Origin: Mycobacterium marinum | Lineage (GTDB): Bacteria > Actinomycetota > Actinomycetes > Mycobacteriales > Mycobacteriaceae | Direction: 5' to 3' | Assembly: GCF_003391395.1 (NCBI RefSeq) | Contig: NZ_CP024190.1 | Location: forward strand, 3,782,001 to 3,846,000 | Length of the DNA stretch: 64,000 nt | In this document: positions 51,348-60,380 of the stretch, piece after piece | How the letters are laid out: the number at the start of each line of letters is the position of its first letter | Numbering within the stretch: the stretch's first letter is position 1 | The notes under the pieces: generated by a model | The model's input: the letters and a program-made list of their open reading frames with translations, nothing else | What the model was told of the DNA's origin: nothing | Database searches by the model: none | Program-made: the position numbers and the translations under genes

Positions 51348-53023
51348 TGGCACCGTCGAACACCAGCGAACAGATCGTCGCGGCGCTTGCGGCCGAAGGC
51401 GTGGAGTATGTGTTCGGGATCCCGGGCGACGAGAACCTGCATTTCATGGAGGCGCTGCGCAACGACGGGCGGATCAAGTTCATCCTGTTCCGCCACGAGC
51501 AGGCGGCGGGCTTTGCGGCCGCCGCCTATGGGCGCCTCACCGGCAAGCTGGCTGTCGCGATGTCAACACTTGGCGCGGGCGCGATGAACCTGACCACCCC
51601 GGTGGCCCACGCCTATCTGACGGCCATGCCCATGCTCGTCATCACCGGCCAAAAGGCGGTGCGCGACAACCGCATGGGGCAATATCAAATTGTCGACGTC
51701 GTCGATGTGATGCGGCCCATCACCAAGTTCGCCGCCAAGATCCCGTCCGGACCAATGGCCGGATCGTTGCTGCGCCAGGCGATGATGTCGGCGCTGGGTG
51801 AGCGTCAGGGGCCCGCGCACCTGGAACTACCCGACGACGTGGCCAGAGAAACCGAACTCGGGCCACTGGTGCCATGCTGGCACGGCGACATTCCGGTAGC
51901 CACGCAGGACAGCATTGAGACCGCGGCCCGGTTGATCCGTGACGCCCGCCGGCCGCTGATCATGGTCGGCGGCGGCACCCGCGCCAATCGGCCCGCGGTG
52001 GCGGCGGCGGTGCGCGCGCTCATCGAAAAGACCCAGATCCCCTTCGTGGCAACCATGATGGGCAAGGGCGTCGCCAACGAGGACGATCCACGCTATCTCG
52101 GTTGTTCGATCATGCCGGGTGACTATCCCAACTGCGCCATCACGACGGCGGATGTCATTCTCAACGTCGGTCACGACGTGCTGGAGAAACCGACCTTCTT
52201 CATGCAACCCGACGACGGGCGCACGGTCATCCACCTCAATCCGTTCGCCGCCCAGGGCGACAACAGCTACTTCCCGCAGGCGCAGGTCGTCGGCGACATG
52301 GCAGACGCGCTGCACCGGCTGACCGAGCAACTCTGCCCCAATCCGGCGTGGGACCACGATGGCTTCCACCGACTCGCAAAGGCGATGCAGGACAGCATCA
52401 AACGCGCCTCGACCGACACGTCTTTCCCGGCCAAGCAGGGGTACCTGATCGCCACGCTGCGTGACTTCATGGCCGACGATGACATTCTGTCGCTCGACAA
52501 CGGCATCCACATGATGTGGGCGACCCGCAACTTCAACGCGCGCCAGCCCAACACGATGCTGATCGACCATGCGCTGGGGTCCATGGGCATCAGCCTGCCC
52601 GCCGCGATCGCCGCCAAGCTGGTTCATCCCGATCGCAAGGTGGTGGTGGTGACCGGTGACGGCGGATTCGCCATGAACAGTCAAGACCTGGAAACGGCGG
52701 TTCGCCTCGGGCTGGATCTGATCATCGTCGTGTTCAACGACAATGGTCTGGGCATGATCGCCCTCAAGCAGATGTCCGATGGCTTCGGCAGGTACGGGGT
52801 GGACTTCACCAATCCCGATTTTGTCGGCTTCGCCCACAGTTACGGGGCGACGGGTCACCGGTTGGATGATCCAGCCCGGTTCCGCGATGTGCTCGATCAG
52901 GCCGCCGCGGCCGGCGGTGTCCACATCATCGATGCGCCGGTCGACCCACAGCAGAACATGGCGCTGATGATGGAGATGCGTTCGGTGGACTGCGAGAAGC
53001 TGCTGGCCGGCAGCCAACGATAG
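51347..53023 (+). CDS. Thiamine-diphosphate enzyme, acetolactate synthase large-subunit-like
   Basis: A 558-residue protein with all three domains of the family. The N-terminal PYR domain has the thiamine-activating glutamate in FRHEQAAGFAAAAYG. The central domain is a Rossmann-like fold (about residues 195-340). The C-terminal PP domain has GDGGFAMNSQDLETA and then FNDNGLGMI, the metal/diphosphate motif with D in place of the second N of the usual NN. It should decarboxylate a 2-oxo acid and ligate or release the active aldehyde. No regulatory subunit gene follows, which argues against a role as housekeeping acetolactate synthase. The start overlaps the RraA-like stop by one base, so the two are translationally coupled. 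Substrate unknown. Confidence 0.85.
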   Translation: MAPSNTSEQIVAALAAEGVEYVFGIPGDENLHFMEALRNDGRIKFILFRHEQAAGFAAAAYGRLTGKLAVAMSTLGAGAMNLTTPVAHAYLTAMPMLVITGQKAVRDNRMGQYQIVDVVDVMRPITKFAAKIPSGPMAGSLLRQAMMSALGERQGPAHLELPDDVARETELGPLVPCWHGDIPVATQDSIETAARLIRDARRPLIMVGGGTRANRPAVAAAVRALIEKTQIPFVATMMGKGVANEDDPRYLGCSIMPGDYPNCAITTADVILNVGHDVLEKPTFFMQPDDGRTVIHLNPFAAQGDNSYFPQAQVVGDMADALHRLTEQLCPNPAWDHDGFHRLAKAMQDSIKRASTDTSFPAKQGYLIATLRDFMADDDILSLDNGIHMMWATRNFNARQPNTMLIDHALGSMGISLPAAIAAKLVHPDRKVVVVTGDGGFAMNSQDLETAVRLGLDLIIVVFNDNGLGMIALKQMSDGFGRYGVDFTNPDFVGFAHSYGATGHRLDDPARFRDVLDQAAAAGGVHIIDAPVDPQQNMALMMEMRSVDCEKLLAGSQR

Positions 53024-53047
53024 CGGGCAGCCACGCCGGCGTGCTGG

Positions 53048-53440
53048 CTAGCTGTCGGCAGCCGCGTCGAATTGGCCCCCAGCGGCGGTGGTCTCCGGTG
53101 ACACCGTCGGCTGCCGCCAGGGCCATCGACCCGTCATCTCGACGGTGAGCGAGATGCTCAGAAAGGTCCTGATCGCCACGACACCGGCTAGCGCGGCAAC
53201 GCTTTCCCCGTTGGGAGTCACCAGGATCGTGTTGATGATGTCGCCGGCCACCAGCAGCTCCAGGCCGATCAGGATGGATCGCCCGAGATTTTGCCGGAAC
53301 TCCCGATAGGCGCGGTCCGGCCTGCGCGGCAGGTGGGCGACGAAGAGCCCCGATGAGACCACCGCGCCCAGCATGATCACCGCGACGCCCATGCCGTCGA
53401 TGGCCATGCCTATCCGACTGACAGTTTCGATGAAGCTCAT
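53048..53440 (-). CDS. DUF1622-family small membrane protein
   Basis: A 130-residue protein with three predicted membrane segments: about residues 13-35 (GMGVAVIMLGAVVSSGLFVA), 54-72 (ILIGLELLVAGDIINTILV) and 80-98. The RxxLGRSILIGLELL-type centre is characteristic of DUF1622 proteins. The C-terminal 30 residues look soluble. It is convergent with the thiamine enzyme, 24 bp apart, and ends upstream of the ABC exporter genes on the same strand. Function unknown. Confidence 0.7.
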   Translation of the reverse strand: MSFIETVSRIGMAIDGMGVAVIMLGAVVSSGLFVAHLPRRPDRAYREFRQNLGRSILIGLELLVAGDIINTILVTPNGESVAALAGVVAIRTFLSISLTVEMTGRWPWRQPTVSPETTAAGGQFDAAADS

Positions 53441-53523
53441 TACACGCAGGGTATCGCTGCAGCCCGGTGTTGTGACAGCACATCAACTACCCACGTGGTC
53501 CGCCGAATTCCTGCCGCGCCGAA

Positions 53524-55680
53524 TCACGTTCGGCACCTGACGGAATCGCCGATCAGAACATGTGACGTCTTGGTTCGCGACGCAATCCGGGGCCCAGGGC
53601 GGTCCGGGGTATGTTCACCGGCCGGTGGCGTGCGGCTCGCCGGCGCGCGCACCGGCCGCGTATCCGGCCGGTGATGCGCCTCGCTCACCCGGGACCGGGG
53701 GTGCCGACGCCCACCGTCGCAACACGGTGCACCGCCATCGTCGGCCCGTCCCGGCCGAGGCGCCACGCACATGCCGGCGGCCTCCATCATCTGAAAGTAG
53801 CTGCCGCGCCGGGCCACCAGCTGTCGGTGAGTCCCCTGTTCGACGACCCGCCCTGCCTCCATGACGAGGATCGCGTCGGCGTCGCGGATCGTCGACAGAC
53901 GGTGGGCGATAACGAAACAGGTTCGGCCACGCCGAAGTTCGGTCATCGCCCGCTGAATCAGGGCCTCGGTGCCCGGGTCGACCGAACTGGTGGCCTCGTC
54001 GAGGATGAGAAATTGCGGACCCGCCAGAAATGCCCGAGCGATGGTGATCAGCTGCTTTTCGCCGGCGCTGAGGTTGCCGCCGTCCTCGCTCACCCAGGTG
54101 TCGTAGCCGTCACGCATGCCACAGACGAACTCGTCCAGATGTGCCGCCTTGGCCGCCGCGATGATCTCCTCGCGGCTGGCCTCGGGACGTCCGTAGCCGA
54201 TGTTTTCGGCGATGGTGCCGGCCAGCAGCCAGGTGTCCTGCAGGACCATGCCGATCCGAGAGCGCAGCGAATCGCGGTCGACGGTGCCGATGTCCACTCC
54301 ATCGATCAGGATCCGTCCGGAGTCCACCTCGTAGAACCGCATCAACAGATTCACCAGCGTGCTCTTGCCCGCCCCGGTGGGCCCAACGATCGCGACCGTC
54401 TTGCCCGCCTCGGCCACCAGAGACAGATCCTCGAGCACCGGCCTGCCCGGCTGGTAGCCAAAGTTGACCTGGTCGAATTCGACCCGGCCACCCCCAGCAC
54501 CGACTGCGGGCAACTCGAGGCCCGGGTCGTCTTGCTGTTCAGGCGCATCGAGCAGCTCGAAAACCCTTTCCGCGGACGCAAACCCGGCCTGCAACACGTC
54601 GTACCTGGTCGCGACGTCGGTCACCGGCTGGTTGAACTGGCGCACGTACTGGATGAACGCCTCGATGGTGCCGAGGCTGAGGCTGCCCGACGTCACCTGC
54701 AGTGCGCCCACCACCGCCACCACCAGGTAGCCCAGATTGCCGACGAACGTGGTGGCCGGAGAGATCAGCCCCGAGATGAACTGCGCACCCGAGCTGGTGC
54801 GGTAGACATCGTCGTTGATCTGCGCAAATTGGTCGCGCACGGGTGTCTGATGGCCGAAAGCCTGGACCACGGCAAGCCCGCTGTAGATCTCCTCGACCGC
54901 CGCGTTGAGCCGACCAATATCGGCGGCCCGGGCCACCCGTAGTTGCTTGGAGCGCTGCAGGAGGAAGCGACTCGCCAGCACCGATATCGGCACGGTGACC
55001 ATCGTGAGCACCGCCAGGAGCGGCGAAATGGTCACCATCATCACCAGTACCGCCAGCACGGTCAGCACCGTGGTGGGCAGCGCGCTCGCGGTCTGCTTCA
55101 GAGCCATCTGAACGGTATCGATGTCGTTGGTGACCCGGCTGAGCAGCTCGCCGTGCCGGTGCGCGTCGACGTAGGACAGTGGGAGCCGGTGCAGCTTCTC
55201 CTCGAGCTCGGTGCGCAGGCGCTCCATCATTTTCTGGATTGCGATCTTCAGCAGCTGGGCTTGGACCGAGACCAGCAATGCGGAAACGCAGAACAGGGCC
55301 GCGGCCACCAGCAGGGTGTGGGCGATGGCGGTGAAGTCGATACCCACGCCCGGCACCACGTCCATCGTGGACAACAGGTGCGCGACGGTGCCGTCGCCCC
55401 GCGCGTATGCCGCCGACACCGCCTGCTCCTTGGTCGTGCCGGCGGGCAGCTGACGACCCATCATCCCGGCGAACAGCAGATCGGTGGCGTGCCCGAGCAG
55501 CCGTGGCGCAATCACATCGATCGCGGCGCCCGCGATGGCCAGCACGACGACGGCGGCCATCAGGCCCCGGCTGGCCAGCAGCCGTTTGCACAGACGTGCG
55601 GCGGTCCCGGCGCGCCGTGCCGGCACGGCGGCACACCCGCGCCGGAACCGGGGCCAATGTTGGTGGCCGATCACTGTCAC
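53524..55680 (-). CDS. ABC exporter half-transporter with canonical Walker B (subunit 2 of a heterodimer)
   Basis: A 718-residue fusion of a six-helix membrane domain (about residues 35-345) and an ATPase domain (about 400-640). Walker A is GPTGAGKST, Walker B LILDEATSS with the catalytic Glu, and the switch is IAHRLS with His. The signature is LSAGEKQ, a departure from LSGGQ. It starts at GTG 55680 after GGGAGGGA. The last 75-80 residues are Arg/Pro/His-rich and unlike the family, so the end may reflect a frameshift or readthrough. It lies 173 bp downstream of the partner gene on the same strand. Together they should form a type IV lipid, peptide or drug exporter, resembling Rv1272c/Rv1273c of M. 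tuberculosis. Substrate unknown. Confidence 0.88.
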   Translation of the reverse strand: MTVIGHQHWPRFRRGCAAVPARRAGTAARLCKRLLASRGLMAAVVVLAIAGAAIDVIAPRLLGHATDLLFAGMMGRQLPAGTTKEQAVSAAYARGDGTVAHLLSTMDVVPGVGIDFTAIAHTLLVAAALFCVSALLVSVQAQLLKIAIQKMMERLRTELEEKLHRLPLSYVDAHRHGELLSRVTNDIDTVQMALKQTASALPTTVLTVLAVLVMMVTISPLLAVLTMVTVPISVLASRFLLQRSKQLRVARAADIGRLNAAVEEIYSGLAVVQAFGHQTPVRDQFAQINDDVYRTSSGAQFISGLISPATTFVGNLGYLVVAVVGALQVTSGSLSLGTIEAFIQYVRQFNQPVTDVATRYDVLQAGFASAERVFELLDAPEQQDDPGLELPAVGAGGGRVEFDQVNFGYQPGRPVLEDLSLVAEAGKTVAIVGPTGAGKSTLVNLLMRFYEVDSGRILIDGVDIGTVDRDSLRSRIGMVLQDTWLLAGTIAENIGYGRPEASREEIIAAAKAAHLDEFVCGMRDGYDTWVSEDGGNLSAGEKQLITIARAFLAGPQFLILDEATSSVDPGTEALIQRAMTELRRGRTCFVIAHRLSTIRDADAILVMEAGRVVEQGTHRQLVARRGSYFQMMEAAGMCVAPRPGRADDGGAPCCDGGRRHPRSRVSEAHHRPDTRPVRAPASRTPPAGEHTPDRPGPRIASRTKTSHVLIGDSVRCRT

Positions 55681-55810
55681 GTCCCTCCCCAGCTCGATGA
55701 CCTAATTCGCTTATCGCCGCCACCAGCGTCGAACGTGTCCCTTGTCGGCTTCTGCATGCATTCTTGAGACGCCGGGTTTCGCGCGGCAGATCCCCTTGGA
55801 CCGGCTCGAC

Positions 55811-55840
55811 ACCGGTTCAGGCCGGTTCAACCCGGTTCAG
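55811..55840. repeat. Three tandem 10-bp repeats between the ABC genes
   Basis: NCCGGTTCAN occurs three times head to tail (55811-55820, 55821-55830, 55831-55840) in the 173-bp gap between the two exporter genes. It could be a regulator site or a slippage product. Confidence 0.5.
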
Positions 55841-55853
55841 GGACGTGTCCGGG

Positions 55854-57716
55854 TTATGCCGGGGCCTGGGCCGCGACGAACTCGGCGTAGCGCGGGCAAT
55901 CGGCCAGCAGCGACTCGTGGGCGCCCATCGGGGCGCGTGAGCCGGTGGCCGAGCCGCCGTGCAGGAAAATCACCTGGTCCGCTTCGGCCGCCGCGCCGAC
56001 TCGCTGTGACACCGTGATGACCGCGGCGTCGGGGCAACTGGCGCGCAGTGCGGCCCACACATCGCGCTGGGTGCGCACATCCAGTGCCGAGAAGGCATCG
56101 TCGAGCAAGTACACCGAGGGCCGGCGGATGACGGCGCGGGCGATGGCCAGCCGCTGTCGCTGGCCACCGGAGAGATTGACACCGCCCTGCGCAACCGGCA
56201 TCTGCAGGCCGTCGGGGTGGGCGGCCACGAATCCGTCGGCGGCCGCGATGCGCAACGCCTCCCACATCTCGGCGTTCGTGGCGTCGGGCTTGCCGTAGCG
56301 CAGATTGTCGGCAACCGACCCGGCGAACAAGTATCCGCCCTGAGGGACCACCGCGATCGAGCGCAGCTGTTCGGGATCGCAGTCGCGCACGTCGACTCCG
56401 TTCACCCGCACCGATCCACCGGCAACGTCATAGAGCCCGGTGAGCAGTGAGATCATCGTCGACTTGCCCGAACCGGTGGCGCCGACAATCGCCGTCACAC
56501 TGCCCGGCGTGGCGGTGAACGACAGGTCACGCAGCACGGCCCGGTCCGCGTCGGGATAGCCGAAACTCACGTTGTGCAACCCGATGACCGCATCATTGCG
56601 GGCGGGCGCGCCCCCACCATGGTCGGCTCGGGCCGGTGTCGAGGCCAGGCCGGCGTCGGTCGATAGCACCTCATTGATCCGCTCAAAACTGGCGGCCGCC
56701 GCCGGCATGTTGGCCAGTATTTTCGACAGCATCGACGCCGCGGCCAAGATCTGCATCGCATACAGCATGAAAGCGAGTAGCTGCCCCACCCGCATCTGGC
56801 CGGCGTCGATGGCCGTCGCGCCGAACCAGACCAGCGCAACGCTGGACAGGCTGATCACCAGGGTGGCAACCGGCGCCAGCAGGGCCTGCCACCGATCGGC
56901 GGCCAGCGCGGTCCGCGAGTAGCTGGCGCTGACTTGGCCGAACCGGCCCCGTTCGAACCCTTCACGAGCGCAGGCGCGGACCACCCGGATGCCCGAAAGC
57001 TGTTCGCGTACAACCTGGTTCATTCGATCAAAGAGTTTCTGCAGACCGCGCTCGTGGGCGATCAGGTGCGACATGATCCATGAGGTGAGCGCCGCCAACA
57101 CCGGAACCGCCACCAACAGCACCCAGGACAGGGCGGCGTCTTCGTGCGCCGCCATCACCACCCCGCCGATGCCGGTTATCACGGTTGCGATCAGCGTCGT
57201 GATGTACTGCTGCAGCGTCGACTCGATCGTTTGTACGTCGGTAGTGGTGCGCGTCAGCAGCGAGGAGGCTCCAAACCTGGACACCTCGAGCATCGACCAA
57301 CCGGTCACCCGGTCAAACAGCTCCCGGCGCAGGGCACGCCCGAACCCCATGCTGACCAGCGAGCCGAGGTAGACCGCGGCCACCGAGCACAGCAGCTGAA
57401 TTCCGCCGGCGGCCAGCATCACCGCCCCCAGCCTGATGATTGTGGCGGTGTCCCCCTGGGCGATGCCGCGGTCGATGATCCTGGCGTCGACGGCCGGCAA
57501 GTACAACGCCGCCAGGGTGCCGACCAGCTGCACCGCGGTGACCGCCGCCAAAAGGCGGGGATTACCGGCGACGCACCGCCGCACCAGCCTCAGCGCGGTG
57601 GTCGCGGTAGGACTGCGCCGCGCGGCGTGGCCGACCAGGCGCCGCAGCGCCGTATCGCTGGTTGGCACGCCCGGTCCGGGTTGGGCAGCGATCACTGCGG
57701 CGTCCTTCCGATGCAT
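55854..57716 (-). CDS. ABC exporter half-transporter with degenerate catalytic site (subunit 1 of a heterodimer)
   Basis: A 620-residue membrane-ATPase fusion. The membrane domain spans about residues 50-335 and the ATPase domain about 375-610. Walker A is GATGSGKST and the signature a canonical LSGGQRQ. Walker B is YLLDDAFSALD, with Asp in place of the catalytic Glu, and the switch motif is VSQRVG, with Gln in place of His. Such changes are the mark of the non-hydrolysing site in heterodimeric exporters. ATG at 57716 lies 139 bp from the divergent lipB start. It would be the first gene of a two-gene operon with the subunit encoded downstream. Confidence 0.9.
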   Translation of the reverse strand: MHRKDAAVIAAQPGPGVPTSDTALRRLVGHAARRSPTATTALRLVRRCVAGNPRLLAAVTAVQLVGTLAALYLPAVDARIIDRGIAQGDTATIIRLGAVMLAAGGIQLLCSVAAVYLGSLVSMGFGRALRRELFDRVTGWSMLEVSRFGASSLLTRTTTDVQTIESTLQQYITTLIATVITGIGGVVMAAHEDAALSWVLLVAVPVLAALTSWIMSHLIAHERGLQKLFDRMNQVVREQLSGIRVVRACAREGFERGRFGQVSASYSRTALAADRWQALLAPVATLVISLSSVALVWFGATAIDAGQMRVGQLLAFMLYAMQILAAASMLSKILANMPAAAASFERINEVLSTDAGLASTPARADHGGGAPARNDAVIGLHNVSFGYPDADRAVLRDLSFTATPGSVTAIVGATGSGKSTMISLLTGLYDVAGGSVRVNGVDVRDCDPEQLRSIAVVPQGGYLFAGSVADNLRYGKPDATNAEMWEALRIAAADGFVAAHPDGLQMPVAQGGVNLSGGQRQRLAIARAVIRRPSVYLLDDAFSALDVRTQRDVWAALRASCPDAAVITVSQRVGAAAEADQVIFLHGGSATGSRAPMGAHESLLADCPRYAEFVAAQAPA

Positions 57717-57842
57717 CCAGTGGTGCGGTCAACCACAGCGTCAGCGGCGCGCCCTGGCGGATTCTGAAAGGATTCTCAAGACGGTCGACAGCCAGGGCCG
57801 GGACCTGGCACACCACGGCCGCGGGTGACCGGCTGCTACGGG

Positions 57843-57858
57843 TAACGTCGCAACTGTG
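57843..57858 (+). promoter_or_regulatory. Probable leaderless promoter -10 element of lipB
   Basis: TAACGT at 57843-57848 fits the mycobacterial -10 pattern TANNNT. It lies 7 bases before the GTG start at 57856, the spacing expected for transcripts starting at the initiation codon. No purine-rich ribosome site is present. Confidence 0.45.
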
Positions 57859-58581
57859 ACCGGGTCAATCCGCTCCAGCACGGCTGGAATCGACGTGCGC
57901 CAACTTGGCAGCGTCGATTACCAGACTGCCTGGCAGATGCAACGCGACCTGGCCGACGCCCGCGTCGCCGGCGGCCCCGACACGTTGCTGCTGCTGCAAC
58001 ACCCCGCGGTCTACACCGCCGGACGACGCACCGAGCCGCACGAACGGCCCGGCCCCGTCTTTGCGGGCGCCGCCGGGGCCGAGGCGATAGATGTCGTAGA
58101 CACAGACCGCGGCGGAAAGATCACCTGGCATGGCCCAGGCCAGCTGGTCGGCTATCCGATCATCGGTTTGGCCCAACCACTCGACGTGGTCAATTACGTT
58201 CGGCGCCTCGAAGAATCGCTGATCAAGGTGTGTCTTGACTTGGGTTTGGAGACCGGACGGGTCGAGGGCAGGTCCGGGGTGTGGATACCGGCCGGATCCG
58301 GGCGCCCGGAGCGCAAGATCGCCGCCATCGGTGTCCGGGTGTCACGGGCGACAACGCTGCACGGCTTCGCGCTGAACTGCGATTGCGACTTGGCCGCGTT
58401 CACCGCGATCGTGCCGTGTGGCATCTCCGATGCCGGGGTGACCTCGCTATCGGCCGAGCTTGGCCGCACCGTTGGCGTCGAGGAGGTCCGCGGCGCAGTC
58501 GCCGACGCCGTCTGCAATGCGTTGGACGGAGCCCTGCCGGTCCGCGACCACCGGGGCGCCCGCGTAGCATCATCAACGTGA
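57856..58581 (+). CDS. lipB: Octanoyl-[acyl carrier protein]:protein N-octanoyltransferase
   Basis: LipB transfers octanoate from acyl carrier protein to lipoyl domains, the first step of lipoate assembly. The 241-residue protein shows [30 protein letters not shown], the catalytic Lys154 in [12 protein letters not shown] and Cys188 in [14 protein letters not shown]. tuberculosis LipB uses Lys142 and Cys176, so there is a net gain of 12 residues here, mostly an insertion near residues 62-74 ([12 protein letters not shown]). The stop overlaps the lipA start by 4 bp (GTGA), showing translational coupling. The start is supported by the N-terminal MTGSIRS, as in M. tuberculosis. Confidence 0.96.
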
Positions 58582-59552
58582 ATGTCGCTCCGGAGCCCGG
58601 TGCCGCCGGCGCTGCGGCTCCGCAGGGCCGCAAGCTGCTGCGCCTGGAAGTGCGCAACGCGCAGACCCCTATCGAACGCAAACCCCCGTGGATCCGCACC
58701 CGCGCCCGCATGGGGCCCGAATACACCGAGCTGAAAAACCTGGTTCGGCGCGAGGGCCTGCACACGGTGTGTGAAGAGGCTGGCTGCCCGAACATCTTCG
58801 AATGCTGGGAAGACCGGGAAGCCACGTTTTTGATCGGCGGGGACCAGTGCACCCGTCGTTGTGACTTCTGCCAGATCGACACCGGAAAACCGGCCCCGCT
58901 GGATCGCGACGAGCCGCGCCGCGTCGCCGAGAGTGTGCACACCATGGGCTTGCGCTACGCCACCGTCACCGGCGTGGCGCGCGACGACCTGCCCGACGGC
59001 GGCGCCTGGCTCTACGCGGAGACCGTGCGCGCCATCAAGGAGCTCAACCCGTCCACCGGCGTCGAGCTGCTGATCCCGGACTTCAACGGCAAAGCTGATC
59101 AGCTTGGCGAAGTCTTCGAGGCCCGCCCGGAGGTATTGGCGCACAACGTCGAAACCGTGCCACGGGTTTTCAAACGGATCCGGCCCGCCTTCACCTATCA
59201 GCGCAGCCTGGACGTGCTTACCGCGGCCCGCCAGTTCGGGCTGGTGACCAAGAGCAACCTCATTCTTGGCATGGGGGAAACCCCTGAGGAGGTGCGCACC
59301 GCGCTGGTCGATCTGCATGATGCCGGCTGCGACATCATCACCATCACCCAATATCTGCGCCCGTCGCCGCGCCACCACCCGGTCGAGCGCTGGGTACGGC
59401 CCGAGGAGTTCGTCGAGTTCGCCCAGTACGCCGAGGGGCTGGGCTTCGCCGGGGTGTTGGCCGGTCCGCTGGTGCGCTCGTCCTACCGGGCGGGCCGGCT
59501 CTACGAGCAGGCCCGGTCCCGCAACACCTCGGGAGCCTCGAACTCAGGCTAG
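58578..59552 (+). CDS. lipA: Lipoyl synthase (radical SAM)
   Basis: LipA inserts two sulfurs into the octanoyl chain made by LipB. This 324-residue protein has both iron-sulfur motifs: the auxiliary cluster C-x4-C-x5-C in [12 protein letters not shown] and the radical SAM C-x3-C-x2-C in CTRRCDFC. It also has the family's LILGMGET and the C-terminal RSSYRAG, whose serine ligates the auxiliary cluster. The GTG start at 58578 overlaps the lipB stop; the frame is open further upstream, inside lipB, but that part is not LipA-like. Confidence 0.97.
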
Positions 59553-59564
59553 CCAGTGCCTACG

Positions 59565-59581
59565 TATTCTTGACAACTATG
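59565..59581 (+). promoter_or_regulatory. Possible leaderless promoter -10 element of the DUF4191 gene
   Basis: TATTCT at 59565-59570 lies 8 bases before the ATG at 59579, and no ribosome site is present. The gene could therefore be expressed separately from lipA as well as by readthrough. Confidence 0.35.
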
Positions 59582-60331
59582 GCCAGATCCCGAAATTCCG
59601 CTGAAAACAAGGCCGCCAAGGCCGAGGCAAAGGCGGCCCGCAAGGCCGCCGCCCGGGAACGCCGCACCCAGCTTTGGCAGGCGTTCAACCTGCAGCGCAA
59701 GGAAGACAAGCGACTGCTGCCCTACATGATCGGGGCTTTCGTCCTGATCGTGGGCATCTCGGTGGCGGTCGGGGTGTGGGCCGGCGGGCTCACCATGATC
59801 ACGATGATCCCGTTCGGCTTGCTGCTGGGCGGTCTGGTGGCGTTCATCATTTTCGGCCGCCGCGCTCAACGGGCGGTCTACAGCAAAGCTGAAGGCCAGA
59901 CCGGTGCGGCCGCCTGGGCGTTGGAGAACCTGCGCGGCAAGTGGCGCGTGAGCCCCGGGGTCGCCGCGACCGGCCACTTTGACGCCGTACATCGGGTGCT
60001 GGGCCGGCCCGGCGTGATTCTGGTCGGCGAGGGATCCGCGGCCCGGGTCAAACCGCTGCTGGCACAGGAGAAGAAGCGCACCGCTCGCCTGGTCGGCGAG
60101 GTACCGATCTACGACATCATCGTGGGCAACGGCGACGGCGAAATTCCGTTGGCCAAGTTGGAACGCCACCTCACCCGTCTTCCGGCCAACATCACCGTCA
60201 AGCAACTGGACTCGCTGGAGTCGCGACTGGCCGCTCTGGGGTCACGGGCCGGCGCCGGCGCCCTGCCGAAGGGGCCGTTGCCCAACGCCGGCAAGATGCG
60301 CGGTGTCCAGCGCTCGGTGCGCCGCAGGTAG
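59579..60331 (+). CDS. DUF4191 membrane protein (Rv2219-like)
   Basis: A 250-residue protein with a Lys/Ala-rich basic N-terminus (about residues 1-40). Two adjacent membrane helices follow, about residues 50-72 (YMIGAFVLIVGISVAVGVW) and 77-96 (MITMIPFGLLLGGLVAFIIF). The soluble domain (about 110-250) contains HFDAVHRVLGRPGVILVGEG. Length and position after lipA match Rv2219. ATG at 59579 is preferred over the TTG at 59570 because the former gives the family length. Function is not established; the conserved link to lipA is by gene order only. Confidence 0.9.
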   Translation: MARSRNSAENKAAKAEAKAARKAAARERRTQLWQAFNLQRKEDKRLLPYMIGAFVLIVGISVAVGVWAGGLTMITMIPFGLLLGGLVAFIIFGRRAQRAVYSKAEGQTGAAAWALENLRGKWRVSPGVAATGHFDAVHRVLGRPGVILVGEGSAARVKPLLAQEKKRTARLVGEVPIYDIIVGNGDGEIPLAKLERHLTRLPANITVKQLDSLESRLAALGSRAGAGALPKGPLPNAGKMRGVQRSVRRR

Positions 60332-60380
60332 CTGCGCACACGCTCTGCCCGGGCCCGACCGCCCCGGACGGGGCGCGGTC

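Noticed and set aside
54539..55767. Long off-frame and antisense frames over the ABC transporter genes
   Set aside because: They are shadows: the true frames contain all transporter motifs.
58281..58577. Upstream extension of lipA
   Set aside because: It lies within lipB in another frame; the coupled GTG at 58578 gives a normal LipA N-terminus.
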